The position numbers were made by a program, and so were the translations under genes. Positions 1 to 12,989 of a stretch of 64,000 nt of DNA are shown here, piece after piece. This DNA comes from Anastatus disparis (lineage: Eukaryota; Arthropoda; Insecta; Hymenoptera; Eupelmidae). Below the pieces are notes generated by a model. It did not search any database, was not told the origin of the DNA, and saw only the letters and a list, made by a program, of their open reading frames with translations. Position 1 is the first letter of the stretch. Each line of letters starts with the position of its first letter. The stretch lies in assembly GCA_017163975.1 (NCBI GenBank), contig JAFFSR010000347.1:2778001-2842000 (forward strand), read 5' to 3'.

Positions 1-566
1 TGACCAAGAGTTGAACTCGCACACTCCCAAAGGAAAAGCGTAAACGTTGCGCACTCGAGCAAACCTACTTCAAAATACCATTGACATGAAATGATACATG
101 CTCATCTGCCCCCTAGTTGTTTAAAATAATTAGATTTGGAGTTGAAAATCTTTTTTAATAGTTTTAAAGACTCACAAATTATATTACAATCTTAACATTC
201 ATTAATTTTTTTTAAATTACTATTTTATCATCATAATAAGAATGTATTTTGGTTACTCCCTCTTTTTCTTTTTCTCCTGCCTCCTTTCAAAACACGCGCT
301 CGGTTACTGTTAGCTTTTTCAGTTCGAGTTGAAGCTGAATCCCGATCAAGTCTGAATACAAAGGCTATTCGACTGTCTCGAATGTAGTCAACGTACATAC
401 TTGATCATTTTTTGCAAACTAAATAGATAATATATTTACATTATAACTATTGAGTGTAAAAATATGTCAATAATGAAAGTATTAGTAAGTCTTTAGCGCA
501 TTCAAATCGGTTTCAAGTTTTTTTGAGCACAAATCAATTGCAAAAGTTTTTCCGTGTATGTTTAAC
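1..566. other. No recognisable gene
   Basis: Mixed AT-rich sequence. I see no coding frame with family motifs, no tandem repeat and no inverted repeat before the MITE that starts at 573. Confidence 0.5.
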
Positions 567-572
567 CTTAAC

Positions 573-954
573 AGCAGGCCGGAGTAGAACCTGATACCGA
601 CCGAGTAACAATTGAGTTGTTTGTTATTTACTTAAGTATTAATTGGTGTATCTTCAAAATAAAGGTTGACCGCAATAGATATTATTATTATGAATATCTA
701 TGCACAAGAAAAAAAAATCTACCGATTTGTTTTTGAGAAAAGTAAGGAACGCCGAAGTAAAAGATTATGTTTATAATATTTTCGCGTTCCTTACTTTTCT
801 CAAAAACAAAGCGATAGATTTTTTTTTTCTTGTGCATAAATATTTGTCATAATAATATCTATTGCGCTTAACCTTCAATTTGCAGATACACCGATTAATA
901 CTTGAGTAAATAACAAAAATGCCAATTAGACAAGGACAGCGAATCCGGCCTGCT
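573..954. mobile_element. Palindromic MITE, 382 bp, with 6-bp target duplication
   Basis: The two halves are reverse complements of each other. The ends read AGCAGGCCGGA and TCCGGCCTGCT. Both sides are flanked by CTTAAC (567-572 and 955-960), which looks like a target-site duplication. The short ORF that spans the element comes from the palindrome and is not a gene. A second copy lies at about 42385-42765. Superfamily is not assigned; a non-autonomous DNA transposon is the simplest reading. Confidence 0.8.
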
Positions 955-960
955 CTTAAC

Positions 961-3531
961 ACTCGTTATGTGGTCTCATAACCTATTTTTTTTTCTAATC
1001 TGTTCGCATCGGCTTCAAAAAATTTTTTTCACTGAATTTTTTTATTTTATTCACTTTGTTACTTTGCACTTAATATTCTTACAATATTTTTTCATATATC
1101 CACTTTTTCATTTTTTTTTTCTTCAACCACTCGAAAGTAAACTGAGGAGAAAATTGAAAAATTTTTTTTTCACCAAAAAACCAGGCGCTGCTACCATACT
1201 GGGAAATATCGAGGTTCAGGTGAATAATTTTAATGAGTAAACTTAATCAATTTATTAATATTAAAATAAATACTTAGAATACAAATGAAAGCATCGTGCT
1301 ATTCAAAACAGCTTTTACTTACGTGCCGTCACATGCAGCCGCTATCCTCTCTTCTGTGCTTCTGATGATATACTATAGTACATGCATATACATTCTCACC
1401 CATACACATATACTATCTTACTACAGTTAGGGCACGCTTACAACATTTACTTTTAATTCGATAGAAATGTACCTTAAACTTTGTTTCTCAACAATTTCAT
1501 TAGCTTTAAACAGTGCAAAGCCTGAAATAAAATAAATCATATTTTAAAGCATTTAAAGATATCATTTCTTTTAAGTTATTAATACTAATTTTTAAATATA
1601 TAAATTAATGTTAATACATTTTGTTAATCAACTTAATTTTTTACCTTGTAATATTTCATTTTCTTTGATATAGAATTTTAAAGATATTTATGCGTTAAAA
1701 AGTATTTGAATGTTAATGTTAAAAAATTATGCATATAGATGTAGAATGTAGAATAGTATGTGTTTAATAATTTTTATATGTATTAAGATAGTATATCAAA
1801 TAATTTTCTCAATACAATTAGTCAAAGTTATTAAGAAAATATTAAATAAACTAAATTTTAATTAAAAGCCAGTATTTTAAAAGCATCATTAAGTCATGTC
1901 TTTGCTTTTGTAAAACTTCAATTAAAAAACAAGTAAATTATGTCAATAAAAATTAATAGTTTTAATTATGGATTGATTGAAAATATTTTTATGGTTTATT
2001 ATTAACATTTCTTGCATTTGGTCACTTACCTAAATCTGATACATTGTTATTTGTTTGTATCTTTCTTGATATTTTGATATTATCGAGTGAATCACTTATG
2101 TGACGAAGGTCAGCAGTGTTTATAGTTTTTGTGAAATGAAAAATGAACGAACTTTCTTGTACGTAATTATCATCAAACCCTGTATTACTTTAATCTGTTG
2201 ATAAAGTTGAATAACATGATTAATTTGAAATGTTAACAAATTTTTTTTGTTCAGTAATTGTATTAAAAGTAATAATGCATACATTTAAAAATTCAATTTT
2301 AATATTACATTAATATTGAAAACCATACATGTAGCTGATTCAATAATATTCATTATTTTATTTTGTAAAATTTACCTTGTGAGTATGACGATAAAAATAA
2401 TGAATTTGAATATCTCTGTAAGATGCAAATCAAGTTGACGCAACTGGTTTTATTATTTTATTATCATTCATAAAAGTGCAGCCTGAAATAGAGGAGCATT
2501 AGATTCTATGAAATATTTCTTTTAAATAATTAATAAATTTTTTTACATACAAATTCTTATTAATAGATGGCGCTAATTAAACTAATATTTAACATTGTCA
2601 AATGTTTTTTATTTATTTAAATAAAATTTTAATTAAATATATTAAATGTGAAAAAATATTGTAATGAATATCTTACTTTTATTTCCTTCTAAAAATGTTG
2701 CATCTTCCTCACTTAGTTGTACATTGTCTATCTTCGTTATATTTTCACTAAAAACTTTTTACCAAATTTAATATTTTATATTGATTTTTTTTGTATTCAA
2801 CAATAACTAATACAGGAAATTACCGTGTGTAATAAAAAAATAGGTTTTTTCAATAATTAAATTTTAAAATACTTACATTCCATTGATTAATTTTAAAGCA
2901 TGAACAAAATTTTTAAACTACCTGCACTGAGCTTTCAAAGTACCTTTATGAGCGGCAATTTGAAAACCTGATGTTTAGTGCCACGACTTTCTTTTCCCCT
3001 TGTATTTTGCGTTGTGCATCAAGGTTAAGTTAGTAAACAAAATCCTTTTGCCTATATTGGAAGATATTTTATTTTACGGTAACATTGAGAAAACCAACAA
3101 ATAAATCATACTTTTATAATACAAAATTATCATTTAACAATAAACATTAAATTAATTATTTATTTCTATGAATTTATTTATTTAAATTATATGCCAGGTT
3201 TTCATTAATTAATTTATCATTTTTATTCAATTGATAATGAATCTATTATTTTTTAAAATTAATTTTAATAAATACATTCATTTATTAATTTATTAATATA
3301 AATTAATTTATTTATATAAATTAATTAATTTATATAAACCAGGAATAAAGGGGGAAAGAAAAAATTAAAAAATTAACAATTTTATAAATCATTTTAAAAT
3401 TCAAATAAATAACATTTGCAAAAAATAAAAAACAGAGGGGGATCTGAAGGACATTTAACATTTCCGTTTAATTTAACAATTAATTTCTTCAGTGCTGACA
3501 CTACAAAATTAAAAACAAAAAATTTATTTTG
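961..3531. other. AT-rich stretch without recognisable genes
   Basis: Apart from a T-rich open frame at 968-1240 that has no domain-like content, the stretch is low-complexity A/T sequence with scattered TTAATT runs. No family motif, clear tandem repeat or strong inverted repeat was seen. Confidence 0.5.
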
Positions 3532-3655
3532 AAATGGTACCTTTCTTCAAATATAAATAAAATGACACCTCTTTTCAGTACAAAATGAAATGACACTTTT
3601 CTTCGACTGCAAATGAAATGTCACCTCTGTTCAAGAACAAATTAAATGACACCTT
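3532..3655 (+). repeat. 28-bp minisatellite, about 4.4 copies
   Basis: Four 28-bp units start at 3532, 3560, 3588 and 3616, and a 12-bp partial unit starts at 3644. Each begins AAATG(A/G)(C/T)ACCT or a one-base variant, followed by a TTC-rich middle. Unit length is constant while sequence varies at several positions. Confidence 0.85.
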
Positions 3656-3699
3656 ATTCCCCGCGACCCTCGACATACCGAATATATACTTAATGTTTC

Positions 3700-4185
3700 T
3701 ACCAGGGATCTTTCATAAAATATTTTATAAATAATTAATATAATATTTCATGGAAAATTTTATAAATATTCCAGAGATATTTTATGAAAGATTCATAATT
3801 GTTTATACATCTTTCATAAAATATTTTCGGAATATTTATAAAATCTATTATGAAATGTTTCAGGAAATTTTTTAAAAATTGTTTAAGGAATCATTCCTGA
3901 AAGATTTTAGAAATATTTCTTAAATATTTTGTGAAAGATTTATCAATAATTCTAAATATTTCATAAAAGATTTCTGAAATATTTCATATAAGAATCTTAA
4001 ATAACTATAAACAATGCATAAAATATTTTTCAAATACTTCGGAAATTTTTCATGGAAGATTTATTAAAATCTTTTTTAAGATATTTGTTAAAATATTTTG
4101 AGAGATTTTTTGTCGCCGACATAGAAATATTTCATAAATATTTCATGAAATATTTCTGAAAGATTTATAATCTTTGTTACGTTCA
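3700..4185. repeat. Degenerate short-period 'TTTCATGAAAGATTT' array
   Basis: The stretch is built of variants of AAATATTTCAT and AAAGATTTAT in both orientations, with a loose period of roughly 10-20 bp and no clean longer unit. The same texture recurs at 15530-16000 and, with a more GC-rich motif, at 30825-32790. No coding content. Confidence 0.7.
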
Positions 4186-4189
4186 GCAT

Positions 4190-5570
4190 ATAAGTTAAAT
4201 TATTAATAATTTTTTTTTTTAATGAATGACTGAATTTAAGCCATCCATCGACTTCTTTTTGACTAACACGCGAGTGCTACGTCTCCGGGGTTGGAAGTCT
4301 GAGAAAGAGACAGCAAGGATGGGATGAATAAATTTGAAGACTTATACACATATGCAACTTCTAGGGTTATACAAATTTATTTCTTTTTTATTTTTCATAC
4401 TCAAGACAAGAAGCTTTGCTTCGTACATTTATTGTTCCCTTCTTTTTCTTTCTTACTGTTTCGCTCCGGGGTGAAACTACGCTATGCGAAATTTATTTAT
4501 TATTTCTTTTCATTTTATTTCGTTTTATTCACTAGATTTAACTTTAATTATAACAATATAACAACGCTCTACCTTCAATTCACGTTTGAGTAATAAGAGC
4601 AGCCCGTTTTTGCGCCATGCTTCTCCCTTGAGATTTACAATACAAAATTTTGAAAAACTCTTTACCTTTATTTTTCCTGTCTTGATCGCTGCTACCCCAC
4701 AACGTCAGCCTTTTACTCTTGTTGCTACAGTTGTTTCTGGAAACTCGTGAGTTAAAACCAAACTTATTCTTTTTTTTAATTTAAGTTTCCTAGGTTGATG
4801 GCTTGCAGATGGGCGGTGGCTGACTGCTGTTGGATCTGGTAATGTTCAGGCTGCTGGGCAAAATCGATGTGGCTAGCGAGAGATTGGTGCGGAAAAAAAA
4901 GGTTTAGCTCCATTGCTATCCGATCTGGAAGAAAGCTGTTGCTCCGCTCACCATCCGATCTAAAGAGCGATTATTGCTTTGCTTCGCTGGCTTTTCGATG
5001 TGAAGAGAGAGCTTCGCCTACAAGCTCAAAACTTTCTATACTCTAATCTTCCTATGGGTTTCTCATACTAACTTCAAGAATCTTCGCTTGCTGCCAACAG
5101 CAATATCTTTTTTTTGCACATTCGTAGGAGTTTCAGTCATACAATTGGTTTCCAGTCGGCTCTCACTGTATGATTCTCTTCTGGAAACCATAATTTCAGT
5201 TGAATAGAAAGAGATTTGCTTGAAGTTTATTGGTAATTAATTTCTGCCGTTATCATTTCGGCTTCCTATTTTTGGGACTCCGTCAAAGCTTTTATTTCCA
5301 ATTTCAGCACTGACTTCGGATAATTGCTTCACATACATCAGATTTAATGTCCCTCCACTCTGTATTTCTTCAGGGACGGACTTATCTATTTTTATTCTTC
5401 ACTTTATTCCCCTACCGCTTCGCTGAAATTCTTTCATAATCCTTTATGTTAACTTATCAGTTTTCTGTAAAGCCGTTCATCGTTGTCAGGCTTCTCGCTT
5501 ATTCTAAGCTTGCCGCCTGCCCACATCTTTTTTTAGCATCCTGTTCAGCTTGTACTACTCCTTCCTTCGC
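4190..5570. other. Non-coding stretch, no feature recognised
   Basis: Base composition is somewhat higher in GC than the flanks (for example 4790-5040), but no frame longer than about 90 codons is open and none shows a known motif. No LTR, TIR or RNA gene was recognised. Confidence 0.4.
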
Positions 5571-5574
5571 TGAT

Positions 5575-6140
5575 TAATTTGGCCGCCAAGCCTTGATCTT
5601 CATTAAGGTCAACTGAATTTGTTTACTATTTGTCTCTTGTACTTGTTTATTTATTATTTTATTATTATTATTTTTACTTTTTTTATTATTATTATTATTG
5701 TTATTTTCATTTATTTTTCGTTTGAAAAATTTATTGGTATTGAATTCGGTTCCTTTAGCGTATTTTTCTTTCTTTCACTGTTTCATTCGGCCGCCGCTTT
5801 GACCTCAATTTGTTTAAGTCATGCTATTTGTCTCCTGCGTTCGTTGATTTATTAATTCATCAATATGATTTTTACTTTTTCATTATTATTATTATTTTAG
5901 CTTTTATATTGTTCTTGAAAAATTGATTGGTAATAAATTCTGTTCCTTCAGCTTGTACTTCTTTCTTTCACTGTTTCATTCAGCCACCGCTTGAACTCAA
6001 TTTTTTTACGTGGTGCTATTTGTCTCCTGCATTCATTGATTTTTTTATTTATTAATATTATTTTTACTTTCTCATTATTATTATTATTTTAATTTTTATA
6101 TTTTTTTTGAAAAATTTATTGGTAATGAACTCGGTTTATT
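5575..6140 (+). repeat. About 195-bp imperfect tandem repeat, nearly 3 copies
   Basis: The anchor CTATTTGTCTC occurs at 5626, 5824 and 6016, giving spacings of 198 and 192 bp. Each unit continues through a (TTA)n-rich block, a GAAAAATTGATTGGTA-like block and a TTCATTCGGCCGCCG-like block. A T-rich open frame over the first unit is not considered a gene. Confidence 0.75.
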
Positions 6141-6289
6141 ACACTTTCCCACCCATTAAAGAACGCGCGAGTTAAATGAGAGCGTTCGAAAAAAATTTTT
6201 TTACTGACTTATTAATTATGTTCTTTCTGTTTTTGAAACTTGGATAGAAGGAATTTGGTAGCCCAGTTGGCCGCTTCTCGATACAATGT

Positions 6290-6690
6290 ATATTTACTAT
6301 TTCTATTCTACACGCTCAATATTATAATTTGATTATATGTGTTTCTTGTATCATAATTTTTTTATATTCTTTTCTTTTTTTTTTATTTACTCATCTAAGG
6401 TCCATAATATATCTTGACCTTTTATCAAATTTCTTTTAAAATACTAGTTTACATGCAATTTCCCTTACGGCATTTCTACTTTTGTTTACTTATATGTTTA
6501 TTTATTATTTCTATTCTATACACTCAATATTATAATTGATTTTATATGGTTCTTGTATCGTAATTTGTTTATTTTTTTTTCTTTTTTTTTACTACTCTGA
6601 GGTCCATAATATATCTTGAACTTTTGAATATAATAGTTTACTTGCGATTTTTCCTACGAAATTATTACTCTTTATTTCTTTTTTTTCTGG
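6290..6690 (+). repeat. About 208-bp tandem duplication
   Basis: TTCTATTCTA begins at about 6301 and again at 6509. Both copies continue through a CTCAATATTATAATT segment, a T-rich block and GGTCCATAATATATCTTGA. Copies differ by scattered substitutions and small indels. Confidence 0.75.
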
Positions 6691-6699
6691 TTCTATTTA

Positions 6700-9399
6700 T
6701 TTGTTTGGTGTTTACATAATTTTCATTCACTTTCTAAATCTCCTTCGTGAAATCTTAAAACTTAAGGTCTTTGTTCACTATATTTTCAGAAATGTTTTAC
6801 AATTCAGTAAAAGACATAAGTTATGGATGCATTAATTGCTTGCATAAAAAAAAATTTTTTCTCTTATTTACTATATTGTCAAACAATAATGACGCTTGGG
6901 TGTAGATGAAAAGACATATGTATCTGTCAACTTTTTATCTTATTAAACTTCTCTTAAAAGCGTCATTATTCTTTAACGTATACTCAACGCTTTTAATCTA
7001 GTTCCAGGAGTTATTTTTTTTTTTGTTAATTTGCCTTTGCTGGCGTCATTTTTACGCTTTCATACAGTATGCAAGTATATTTAATTTCACAAAACTATAT
7101 TAAATTTAATTCATTACTATGTTTCTAAAAACTATTTTCCTTTTTTTTTCTATGTTTTAATTCGTATTGTTTTTATGGTATAATAATAATAAGGTTTGAT
7201 TATGTAAATTGAATCAATAACATTCGTTTATTGATTGTGTATATACTCAATCGTAGTTTTGCTTATAGAACATCACGTTCTATAAGAATAATATAAAAAA
7301 ATATTTTTATTATTATTATTATTCCATTTCTATCTTATTTCTATTAGCTAAGTAGTTCATAATCTAAAGAGTTGCGCCCAGCTTCCATCCTGTAAAAAAA
7401 TCGAATCTTACTTCCAATGCATTATTACACTTTCAGTTTTTACTTTACATTTTATACAATTGTATATTAAACTCAAGGTAAAATTATTAACCTCAATGAA
7501 ATTTTATATTAATGTTACGATAAAATCACTCTTTTTAATGAACAATTTGAAAGCTAGTTTCCTATTTTACATAAATTTTAATCTTATTTTAAACCCTGCA
7601 GCTCATACATGGACATATTCAGGTTTTTTTTATCATTATTCTTAGTCCCGAAACAATGTTTAATTATATATTCTTAAAATTTAATAAGTGAATATTATTT
7701 ATTATTTTAAATTTTCACTTAATTTGTTGTTTATCAAAAAAAAATTTTTATTGTTATTATTATTAATCTACCGTTTATCTCTTATTCTTATTTTAGTTGA
7801 TTAAGCAACGAGCTGTATCTTTATTTCTCTTGACCAGCCTATTGTTAATGTTACAAGTCCTCTCTAGCCCATTTTGACCTTTTAATTATTTCTTGTTCTT
7901 ACCCCTTTCTTTTCTCTCTTTTTTTTAAATTTCCCTCTTTTATTCTTATTATGATACCTTCCCTGGGAATATTTTATTTATTAAACCTTTCCTTTCCTGT
8001 ATGGTGTAAAGTAAGAATATTAAAATTTTATATATTTTTTTTTATTATTATCTATGTGCGTATCTATATTATGGTTAAATAATAATGATAATTGATTTTA
8101 AAACTTAGTATGGGAATGTTCTCCTCGATTTTATTATTTTTTCGTTTTTATTAATAACAGAACAATGTAATCGTTTATTATTAGGATTTCCCTTCTCTTT
8201 TTTTTCTTATTTTAACGTTTGTCGTTAATTTAAAAATCATACTTAAATTCATATTTATTCTGCATGCATTATAAAATTTAAAAATTATATATATTTTTTT
8301 TTAAATAATCATTTTCTTGCTTCTATTAATCATGTTTGTTTCTTTTGATTTTATTTCATATATCTTTATACGTGTATCTCTATATATTTCTGTATTTTTT
8401 TATTGTTACCGTGCAACTATGCGGCTCTTTGACTTATCTTTTCAATGTTTCTATTCGTATGTATAGATATACTTTAACCTGGATAAAATTTTAAAAATTT
8501 ATTCCCTTCCCCCTCTTGGAAGAAGAGTTAACATTTTTATTAAGATCGCTATTAGCATAAATTTTGTATAGAGAGTTTCTTTCTTTCAATCTCAAGGCAA
8601 TGAGGAAATATATGTGTCTGTTTTTGTTTTTATCTTCGAAAGACTTGACCATTTTCAGTTATCGTTTGTTAATATATTCTTTCGTTTACATGTCCCTAAC
8701 TTCATCTAATCATCACTACTGTATCTGTTCATTATTTCAACTCCTACCTTCCTATCCTATAGTATTTAAGTCGCGTATTGTTCTCGGCTTTGTTTTTTTT
8801 TTGTTTTACAATTTACTTTCGGCTGTTTATTTTGTTTATTTTTAACCTAAGCTTGTAGCGTTATTTATTTCTGTCCCCTTTTTATTAAATATATAACTAT
8901 TTTAAGATCTATTCATAATGTTCGTTATGAACCACAAAACAGTAATCAAAGGTGTTGCAGCTCAAATCTAAGACGTTATCAAAGTTACAGAGACATTAGT
9001 GTCCAAATAAGGTCAAAAAAATTTCAAACTTTAAAAAATCCTAAAAAAATTTCAAATACATATTTTTAGACGTAAAATTTTGCGCAGATTTCAAAAAAAT
9101 TATTATTTTTTACATTTGAAGTCATTTAACGATGCAAGGCTCTTAAAACATACCGTAAGAGCCGATTTTTAGCCCTTTCTTTTTTAAATTCTAACTCTAA
9201 GCCGAATTGACGTAGCGAGCCGTCATTGGTCTCAAAACGTTGGTCAAACCTTCAATTTAACGTTTTCAAGTTTATTTCTTCTTGCTTGTTCTTTTGAAGT
9301 ATCTCATATTCGTTTCTTATCTCAGACTTCTCGTGTATAATATACTCTTTCTCTGCATGTAACTCTGCTTCTTCTTTCCTCCCATGTGCATTATTTCAT
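6700..9399. other. T-rich stretch without recognisable genes
   Basis: Long T runs and (TTA)n blocks dominate. Short open frames (for example 7460-7645 and 8564-8845) are composed of Phe, Ile, Leu, Tyr and Ser as expected from T-rich DNA and show no motif. A small perfect hairpin, TTATAGAAC with GTTCTATAA, lies near 7263-7284. Confidence 0.45.
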
Positions 9400-10849
9400 T
9401 ATATGGCTGATTCCATTCAGATTCATGCAGGCCGTCACTGATCGATTTTTTTTTTCTACTAAGTGATAAAAATACCTTCTACTATGTATATTAAGATAAA
9501 ATTTACCTCGTAGAACGCTCAAAAATTTTTTTTTTTACTACAGCAATTTTAGTGTTGGATGTAAAAACGAAAATTCTAAAATTGAAAATGAACCTCTACC
9601 TTTAAATGACTATAGCTCCGTGAATTTTTAACCTTTTTGAGCGTTCTTTCAACGAAAGTGTGCGAAATTCTGTCTAGTTTTAACTGCAATCTCGATTTTT
9701 GTAATACAATTTTATCTCACTGAGTTATTTACGAAAAACCGAAAAAAGTGATTTTTTTCAAACATGATTTTCTCAAAAACTATATTTTTTTTTTAATTTT
9801 TATATGATTTTATACATAAAAAATACTAACTTTTAGGGTAGGTGAGAATATGCGATTTTGCCTTATTTTTTTTAACAGATTTTTAAACGTTTTTTTTATA
9901 TTTTTGATTTTAAACCATTGATACCATGGCGCATCGCACTATTTTTCCAACCTAACATGTTCTTACAACTATTTCTATGCTCTTATTTATTAATATATTA
10001 AAAATATTAACAATAATCTTTAAAATAAACCTCAGATCGAATATTTTGATCAATTAGAACCAAAGTTATGACGATTTAAAGTTTAAAAAAAAAATGCTGA
10101 AACTTTAAATAAATATGATATTTACATTGAGGAAACCCAATTTTCGTTAAAGATTAAAATCTGATGATATAAATTTTTTAATTTAAAAAAAAGTTATTTT
10201 GATGAAAAAATACATAACCATTTATCCTCTTTTTATGGTACATTATTATAATAAAAATTTTTTTTGTTGAAGAATATAATTTTTTTATCAGTTTGAATTT
10301 CGCGCCTAGAATTTGAATTTATTTTGTAGGGAGTTGATGTATGTCACCATTAGGTGGCGATGATTCGTTCTTTGCATTCTCATTAACGACTAGACGCGTT
10401 TAAAAATATAAGAAAAGAAAGATAAAAAATAGAGATGTTTAAGAAAAATTATTTTTTTTTGATCTGTGATTGAACAGAATATGAATAATGGCATCACTGA
10501 TTGTTAAAATAAAGTGCAAGGATTTGAGAGAAAGGCACAAAAAAGTTGTTTATGATTGCTCCAAAAGTCCGCCTAGAGAATTAGGTAATCTAACGGAGTC
10601 TTTAAAGCGCTTGTATCCAAATACTTTTTTCTCTAGAGAAGATCAGGTATGCCCTTCGTGTTACAAAATATTATTAGATGAAGTAAAAAATGCGCCTATT
10701 TCCGTTTTTACGCCCAACACTAAAATTGCTGTAGTAAAAAAAAAAATTTTTATCTTCATATACATAATAGAAGGTATTTTTATAACTTAAAAGAAAAAAA
10801 AATTCGATTTGTGACGGCCTGCATGAATTTGAATGGAATCAGCCATATA
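9400..10849. mobile_element. DNA transposon remnant with about 40-bp TIRs
   Basis: The left end starts TATATGGCTGATTCCATTCA at 9400, and its reverse complement closes at 10849 with one mismatch in the first 39 bases. Both TIRs continue into GCAGGCCGTCAC. The element encloses one open frame with a zinc-finger-like CxxC (10488-10790). It is too short for a complete transposase, so it is probably a deletion derivative. A TA target is possible because both ends abut TATA, but the duplication cannot be told from the TIR. Confidence 0.75.
10488..10790 (+). CDS. Putative N-terminal zinc-finger exon of a transposase
   Basis: The ATG at 10488 opens a 100-codon frame. Codons 1-70 look protein-like: a Cys/His-containing start, then LTESLKRLYP and a VCPSCYKIL segment. 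The rest becomes a poly-Lys/Ile tail from AT-rich sequence. The layout (early Cys/His, about 40 residues with a Leu-rich helix, then a CxxC) resembles the first exon of the transposase gene at 50966-51128 and the zinc-finger piece at about 26890-27058. It lies inside the TIR pair 9400/10849, so it probably marks the 5' exon of the parent element. No catalytic region remains. The family is unassigned, and chance similarity cannot be excluded. Confidence 0.45.
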   Translation: MASLIVKIKCKDLRERHKKVVYDCSKSPPRELGNLTESLKRLYPNTFFSREDQVCPSCYKILLDEVKNAPISVFTPNTKIAVVKKKIFIFIYIIEGIFIT

Positions 10850-10850
10850 T

Positions 10851-12240
10851 CTAATTCGGTATTTTTCTTTTTTTCTAGAATTTTCTTCTCCTTTTCGTAA
10901 ACAAGATTTTTCTCATTACTATATAATTTTTCTTTTGATTCCTTCTCCTGGCTGCAATTGTGATTAATTTTTAAAACATTTTTGTACTTATTGAGTAATT
11001 CATTATCTTCCTGTTTCATATTTTCTGTTTTTATCCGAGAAAACGCATTATTTGGGTCTTATTACCACGTTCGCTCCTTTTTTTATAAATAATCTTTCTT
11101 TCAAATTCTCTTTGCATGTGTTTTTTTTCTAAGGTTACTTGATCTCGTACGTTATCTCCTTCGTCTCTCTAAGTCATTTTAACTTCTATCTTTTCATTCA
11201 ATGACGCGTTCTCTTCATAATCTCCTTCTTGCTCTGTACCAATATCGAGCTCTTTTAATGGCATATTTTTCTTTTTAATATGAACATTTCTTCTATGTTT
11301 ATCATTATACGTTTCAATTATTTTCATTACTCCATTAACATTATTTTCACACTCCTCTCTTGAGGTACTTTCATAAGTAATATTTTTTTCGTCGTAATAC
11401 TTCTGTCCCCAACTTTGGGTTTTCTTTAATAGAAAGCATCATTCTTTCTATTATTTTTAACATCATTAAATACTTCTTTTTCATTCAATACATAATTTTT
11501 ATTTTCATCATAGTGAAGGATTCTTGTTTCTTGCAATAATACCTGGATTTTTTTCTCCGCGTACTACTTTATACATTTTTATATAATTCACATAATTCTC
11601 ATCCTTCGATAATTTTCTTGCATTATTAAAAATAACTTCACGGACATGCCCTTCATTGGCCTCGTCCTTCTTTCGATATATTATATCTTTTTTATTTTGT
11701 TCAATAATTTCATCATCTTCATTAAATACTTTATTTATGTTTACATCGTTTCCATTTTTATTTTTCTTTAATAACTCATTTTCATTTTTCAATATAACAT
11801 CCTCGGCGTGCCCATCATGGGCTCTGCCTTCCTTTATATCAACAATATCTTTTTCTATATTTTCATTATTTTCATACAATTTATCATTTATTTTCCTATA
11901 ATTCACATGATTACCTTTTTTCAATACTTCTTTTTTATCATTGAAAATGACATCATTGGCATGCCCATCATTGGCTCTGCCTTCCTTTATGTCAACAATG
12001 TTTTCCTCATTTTCATAAAATATATCATTTATTTTTATATAATTTACATATTTACCTATTCCAAATAATTCACTTTCATCATTTAAAATAACATCATTGG
12101 CTTTGCCATTTACACAATTATTAGTTTCTTCTTCTTCATTATAACATAATTCTTGAATATCTACAGCGTTTCTCTGTTTATTTTCATTTTTCTCTAATGT
12201 ATTATCTTGCTTTATTTTAGTAACCTTCCTCATTAATTTC
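10851..12240 (-). pseudogene. Charged, repeat-containing ORF region downstream of gag-protease
   Basis: Read on the minus strand this stretch codes for Lys/Glu/Asn-rich protein in segments. The best is 241 codons (12233-11508); another is 11019-10780, and stops separate them. The 241-codon part contains four imperfect repeats of about 45-54 residues. Each has (A)xDGHAxDVIxN, a Lys/Glu-rich middle, VNYxKIND, an acidic segment and DIKEGR. I do not recognise the family. It follows the gag-protease remnant on the same strand at the place where reverse transcriptase would be expected. It may be a captured or degenerate low-complexity ORF of that element, or an unrelated AT-rich gene fragment. Confidence 0.4.
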
Positions 12241-12453
12241 TTGTTTATTTCTTTATTTATCTTTGGTTTTTTTTTATCATGATTATCTCGTCATTAAACG
12301 TCACTGCTCTTCTCTTTCCTCTTTCTGTGGGTTTGTTTCTGCTACTTGACTTCGCTGGTATCTTATCGTTTTTCTCACTTACTTCTTTTTGACCTTTATT
12401 TTTTTTTTTTTTCTTCACTTCTATGAATGAATTTATATTATTTCACTCTTCAT

Positions 12454-12930
12454 TTAATTGTTTTGACTTGAACTTAGTTGGTTTAATTTTCTACTTATCT
12501 TTTCAATGTCATTGATGATATATTTTGGGTCTCGCGATTCTTCGGTACTTGAGTCGGATGCTTCTTGCTGTAAATGTCTTATTCCTGGTTCTCCTTGCTT
12601 GACCTTATCGAAATCTTCGTCGTGTAAGTGCTTATATCTTTCTTTAAATTCTTCTTGTATACTACCACCGCTTTCTGAAACGTTTCCTTGTTTCTCAAAA
12701 TTCAATTCGTTATAACTTGCATTTATATTTTTACCCGTAGTTTGTACATCTCCAATAGTTAATAATAATCTATCATATTCTTCTTCTTCCTCCATTGTAA
12801 AATCTTCTTCTTGGTTTTCCTTACATTTTTCCTGTTCTTCTTCGCGTTCATCAGTTTTTTGTTTTGTAGCTCTTATTCCCAGCAAACGTAAAATATTCCT
12901 CTGTCTGTGAATGATTATCTTTATTCTCAT
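12454..12930 (-). CDS. Acidic low-complexity ORF after the protease
   Basis: This 158-codon minus-strand frame is rich in Glu, Asp, Lys and Gln. It has an acidic run near residues 30-52 and no known domain. It follows the protease end (about 12990) on the same strand and may be the linker that normally leads from protease to reverse transcriptase, or a replacement for it. I see no reverse-transcriptase motif such as a YxDD box in it or downstream. Function unknown. Confidence 0.35.
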   Translation of the reverse strand: MRIKIIIHRQRNILRLLGIRATKQKTDEREEEQEKCKENQEEDFTMEEEEEYDRLLLTIGDVQTTGKNINASYNELNFEKQGNVSESGGSIQEEFKERYKHLHDEDFDKVKQGEPGIRHLQQEASDSSTEESRDPKYIINDIEKISRKLNQLSSSQNN

Positions 12931-12989
12931 TATTCATTATTTTTATCTCATCTCAGGAATTCTTCCGTGCTCCTTCAAAAGGTATCACA

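Noticed and set aside
968..1240. 90-codon frame with Phe-rich peptide
   Set aside because: T-rich sequence gives Phe/Leu/Ile runs; no domain, and similar frames appear throughout the T-rich regions.
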